From Strigops habroptila (taxonomy: Eukaryota > Chordata > Aves > Psittaciformes > Psittacidae): a stretch of DNA of 64,000 nt. The stretch lies in contig NC_046358.1 of the NCBI RefSeq assembly GCF_004027225.2, positions 65,181,028-65,245,027 on the forward strand, in the 5' to 3' direction. Shown piece after piece: positions 61,095 to 64,000 of this stretch. Numbering within the stretch: the first letter of the stretch is position 1; every line of letters starts with the position of its first letter. The notes under the pieces are model-generated. The model made no database searches, had not been told where the DNA came from, and worked only from the letters and a program-made list of their open reading frames with translations. The translations under genes and the position numbers were made by a program.

Positions 61095-64000
61095 GTAATC
61101 CGTTCCGCGGTGCCGCCACCGCTGGGAAACCGAAGCGGCAGCCCTCTCTCCCTTCTTGGGGTGCCCGTTGTCAGCCGCCCGCAGCACTCCTGAGCGCCAA
61201 ACGACTTCAGTGCGAACGAACGCGGGTAGAGGGCGAGCGGCGGGTGGCGGTAACCGGGCGCGTTCTCCTTCATTTCAGGCTCTGTCCTTAATGAAATGAC
61301 CTAAACCTTCACCTGGAGACCTTTAACACCGATTTTGTAATGAGCAGTACTACTCCTTGACTCCACTTTTGGGTTGTTTTTTGTCTTAATAGGACGTGTT
61401 TCAGTCGTTCTTTATAGCTTTCTCTATGGACTGACATTCATTCCATCTGTATTTTCCCTGGAGAGAAAGAAAAGAATCCCAGCCTGGTTTGGGTGGGGAG
61501 GGACCTTAAGATCATCCAGTTCCAACCCCCTGCCATGGGCAGGGATACCTTCCACTAGACCAGGTTGCTCCAAGCCCCGTCCAACCTGGCCTTGAACACT
61601 GCCAGGGATGGGGCAGCCACAGCTTCTCTGGGCAACCTGTGCCAGCGCCTCAGCACCCTCACAGGTTAAAACAACTGCCCAATGTCTAACCTAAATCTCC
61701 CTCTGTCAGTTTAAAAGGAAAGTTATCTCAAGTATACCATGGGCCCCGTGCCTTCAGCTAAAGGCACGGTCAAAGAAATGGTTTCAAGGAAGGGTGCGTT
61801 GGTCCAGAGCAAGACTGTGACCTTCGACTTCGAGCTACCCTAAACATGCAATTGATCTCTATCCACTTTGACTGTTCTCAAAAAATGGATTATAGCACTT
61901 CTGGTTTTTAACATCACAGATTTTTCTTTTCCTTGGTGCGTAGGAAAACCATTCTTCTGAGCCACACAGCAGTGTACTGAAAACCCCTCTGAAACAAGCA
62001 GCTACCTCACATTCGGTGTTGACAGAGATACAGCCTCAGTGTCAGCCTCTCACCACACCCCCAAAACCCAAAGAAATGCTTCCAGCAGATCCATGGACGC
62101 CTACTTCAAACCTGAAAATGCTCATTAGTGCAGCTAGTCCTGAGATTAGGAACAGAGAACAGAGGAGGGAATTGTCAAACAACGCAAGTGTGGTCCTACA
62201 GGCAAAACACTGTTTGCAGGTATGTTGTAAAGATGTCTTTGTTTACTTTTTTAAGTTAGCTGCTAAGGCTGTTTATTCAGTATAAAAAGTCATACATTAA
62301 CATATTACAACTTCAAGTTCAGATTTTGGAGTGTTTACCAAATATAAGTAAGGATATTGACGAGTTACACACCACAGGTAACACTTTGCTGGTTTTATTT
62401 CACAGCTGAAGACAAAAGGAGAACCCTGGGCCTTTGACAGTGCTCCCAATGAAGCTCTTTAATATCCACGTTTACATATTGTCAAAAAACTTCAAATCCT
62501 CTATTTCTTATCCCCATGTAGGAGCACTTATCAGGAGATGAATATGAAAAAACTCAACCAAGCCGCAAAGAGAAGAGTCTGGGATTACTGTGTCACAAAT
62601 TCCTAGCTCGGTATCCTGATTACCCCAGCACTGCAGAGAATAATTACATCTGCCTTGACGAAGTAGCTGAAGAGCTCAGTAAGTTGGTGTATATGCTATT
62701 ACGTATTTCTTGGTACAAATGTGCCAGTAAACCTATAATTCATGTTCGCACATTTTGTTCCCTAAAACTTTGAATCCTCCTGTGCACTCTCTCAAAAGTT
62801 ATTTAAACCCAGCTTGAAACTCTCCATTCTTACAGCAATTCTTGTAAAAAGCTTATGTTTCTCCAGTGGACTGATTTGAGAAACCCTGAATTTTCTTTAA
62901 TATTAAACATCAAAGTTATTGCCAATGCCACAAATAACCAGTTGCAGCTTTTTGGATGTAGAGATGACGGCTAGGATTAGTGGTTGGATTTTTGTAGCAG
63001 GAACTAGTGTTTCCCAAGCTGAACCCTCAACTTCCTGTCCAGTCATGACATCAAAGCAAGAACCTACTTTCTGATCTCTATCATAATTTAATTTTCTCAT
63101 TTTATATCACTATATTTGTATTGCACCAACGATCTACTTAGAGTCATAAATTGCTAACATTAAGCTGAAGCTTTTTTTAATCAGAGCTATGAAATTATTC
63201 TACAGTCTGTAAATGTATTCTACAGACTGTAACACTGACAAAAGTTACAAATCATACTGCTGTCAAATTTTGGTGATGTTTCATCTTCAGAATATGTTGG
63301 GCAACGCAGAAGAGGGATGAAATGCAAATCAAACAGAATTTCTATTTGTGCTTTGTACAGAATAACATCTCTTTAGAAAACAGTCAAAACCAAGAACGTA
63401 ACAGACAAATAGAAAAGGACAGTGTGTTAGAAGACATACAAAACCAAGCTACAAACCAGTTGTCTACCATGAGTTTCCAAGGTTATTTAATGAGACTATC
63501 TAAAATCCATGCAATAAATAATTCAAAATGCTTTGTGGTTGTTTTTAAAGCTGTACTGAGACCCATCTTAATGGCTCTTCTGGCAACAGTTTTATTTCTT
63601 AAGGAATGCTGTAAACCAAATATAACTGTGGAAAAGCAAGTCCTTCCATATCTAAAGCAAGAATTGTTTTCCTTGCTGGCAAGTTCTATGGGGGCTCTTT
63701 TCAGAAGCCTTTGTAACAATGAATTGGTAAAAATGGCTTAGAAGTATATTAAGAGGAGGGGGAAGTATAGGAAACTGTTCCTTTCTCTGTGCAAATCATG
63801 TTTCAGGTAAATGATGAAAAATTTCCTGTAGCAGAGATGTTGATCTCTCTTTTGTTATTTTCAGATGTTGAACGTAGACGCATATATGATATTCTTAACG
63901 TGCTGGAAAGCCTCCACATGGTGAGCCGCCTTGCCAAGAACAGATATGCTTGGCATGGGAGACACAACCTCTCCAAAACCCTGCAGGCTTTGAAAAAAGT
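61077..64000 (+). CDS. E2F8: E2F8, atypical E2F transcription repressor (5' part, runs off window)
   Basis: Four coding exons are visible: 61077-61094, 61944-62219, 62522-62678 and 63866-64000, all with GT/AG sites and matching phases (0, 0, 1). The translation aligns throughout with vertebrate E2F8. The N-terminal part has KTPLK, the PLTTP.KPKE stretch and [18 protein letters not shown]. The first winged-helix DNA-binding domain starts at [19 protein letters not shown] and continues through [17 protein letters not shown] and [13 protein letters not shown]. The WHGRHN.SKTL stretch fits E2F8 better than E2F7. Known of the family: E2F8 has two DNA-binding domains, no DP dimerisation region, forms homodimers or E2F7 heterodimers, and represses E2F target genes in the nucleus. 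The second DNA-binding domain and C-terminus lie beyond the window. The start at 61077 is chosen because M-G-T-G-D-K-E-N matches the human M-E-N-E-K-E-N start. An in-frame ATG at 61056 would add seven residues. Confidence 0.95.
61095..61943 (+). other. E2F8: E2F8 intron 1
   Basis: It starts inside the CpG island and holds one minus-strand CR1 fragment (about 61472-61716). I see no further exon in it. Confidence 0.85.
61472..61716 (-). mobile_element. CR1 3' fragment in E2F8 intron 1
   Basis: Antisense to the gene. It starts AATCCCAGCCTGGTTTGGG and runs to CTCAGCACCCTCACAGG and degraded sequence beyond. Confidence 0.92.
61944..62219 (+). CDS. E2F8: E2F8 coding exon 2
   Basis: 92 codons, phase 0 on both sides, bounded by a TAG acceptor at 61941-61943 and a GTATGT donor at 62220. 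It encodes the N-terminal regulatory region, starting [10 protein letters not shown] and containing KTPLK, TPPKPKE and NLKMLISA. The alignment with human E2F8 is continuous from the first residues to the exon end at CLQ. Confidence 0.93.
62220..62521 (+). other. E2F8: E2F8 intron 2, with a cryptic exon-like segment
   Basis: A 302-bp intron. A strong acceptor (GGTTTTATTTCACAG) ends at 62404. It is followed in phase 0 by 18 codons, LKTKGEPW..., and a TAA at about 62459-62461. No donor follows the stop, so inclusion would need an alternative 3' end. Confidence 0.8.
62522..62678 (+). CDS. E2F8: E2F8 coding exon 3 (start of first DNA-binding domain)
   Basis: 157 bp, from [10 protein letters not shown] through [19 protein letters not shown] to DEVAEEL plus one base. 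The acceptor is ATGTAG at 62516-62521 and the donor is GTAAGT at 62679, phase 1. It holds the first helices of the winged-helix fold. The loop between ARYP and LDEVAEEL ([12 protein letters not shown]) is the least conserved part compared with human. Confidence 0.95.
62679..63865 (+). other. E2F8: E2F8 intron 3, containing a 139-codon ORF
   Basis: An AT-rich intron. It holds an open frame at 63322-63741 (+) that has no recognised family and cannot be joined in phase to exon 3 through the nearest upstream acceptor (ending 63290). A small imperfect duplication of ATTCTACAG.CTGTAA lies near 63197-63234. Confidence 0.8.
63866..64000 (+). CDS. E2F8: E2F8 coding exon 4 (partial)
   Basis: The acceptor is TTTTCAG, ending at 63865. 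The exon completes the split Asn codon and reads [20 protein letters not shown], then [19 protein letters not shown] is the invariant DNA-contacting motif of the E2F recognition helix and is intact here. The window ends inside this exon after LQALKKV. Confidence 0.95.

Larger units (their letters stand above)
60120..61270 (+). promoter_or_regulatory. E2F8: E2F8 CpG-island promoter
   Basis: GC-rich, CpG-dense block around the first E2F8 exon, with sharp drops in GC on either side. Several factor sites sit in order: inverted CCAAT boxes at 60539 and 60571, a CHR-like TTCAAA at 60629, and an E2F site at 60796. There is no clear TATA box. The layout fits a cell-cycle-regulated housekeeping-type promoter with a start near 60.65-60.9 kb. 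A minus-strand start from its left edge is possible but unproven. Confidence 0.85.

Noticed and set aside
60244-61291. Frames of 235 and 292 codons across the E2F8 island
   Set aside because: Composition-driven; they overlap the promoter and the true E2F8 start in other frames.

Overview
This is vertebrate nuclear DNA, almost certainly from a bird. It has spliced genes, three CpG islands and no operons, and its main interspersed repeats are 3'-anchored fragments of the CR1 LINE, the dominant retrotransposon of birds. Two genes can be named. E2F8 lies at the right end on the + strand, and its first four coding exons are in the window. NAV2 lies on the - strand, represented by one short alternative N-terminal coding exon at 26957-27031. 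The head-to-head order NAV2 <- -> E2F8 is the arrangement I recall for human chromosome 11p15.1, so synteny supports both calls.

Layout. 1-26956 is read as NAV2 intron: AT-rich, CR1 fragments and simple repeats. 26957-27031 is the NAV2 exon. 30245-31180 is a CpG island placed where the NAV2 promoter should be; it holds a perfect palindromic RFX X-box. 31.2-60.1 kb is the gap between the two genes, with CR1 copies and no recognised gene. Inside that gap, 50.8-55.7 kb is unusual: about nine copies of a ~195-bp tandem repeat are split by a 54-bp-arm foldback and by an orphan CpG island (about 52.44-54.13 kb). 60.12-61.27 kb is the E2F8 CpG island, with two inverted CCAAT boxes 32 bp apart, a CHR-like element and an E2F site. 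61.08-64.0 kb carries E2F8 up to the end of its first DNA-binding domain, where the window stops.

How it works together. E2F8 encodes an atypical, DP-independent E2F repressor of cell-cycle genes, and its promoter has the layout of a DREAM/NF-Y/E2F-controlled cell-cycle gene. NAV2 encodes a cytoskeletal neuron navigator transcribed away from E2F8. No shared pathway is implied; they are neighbours.

Limits. Most open frames here are chance frames or composition-driven frames in GC-rich DNA. Several exon-like segments with good splice signals, chiefly 49925-50148 and 46038-46224 on the - strand, are given as low-confidence candidates for an unannotated gene or lncRNA starting at the orphan CpG island. 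No tRNA, rRNA, CRISPR array or intact virus was seen.
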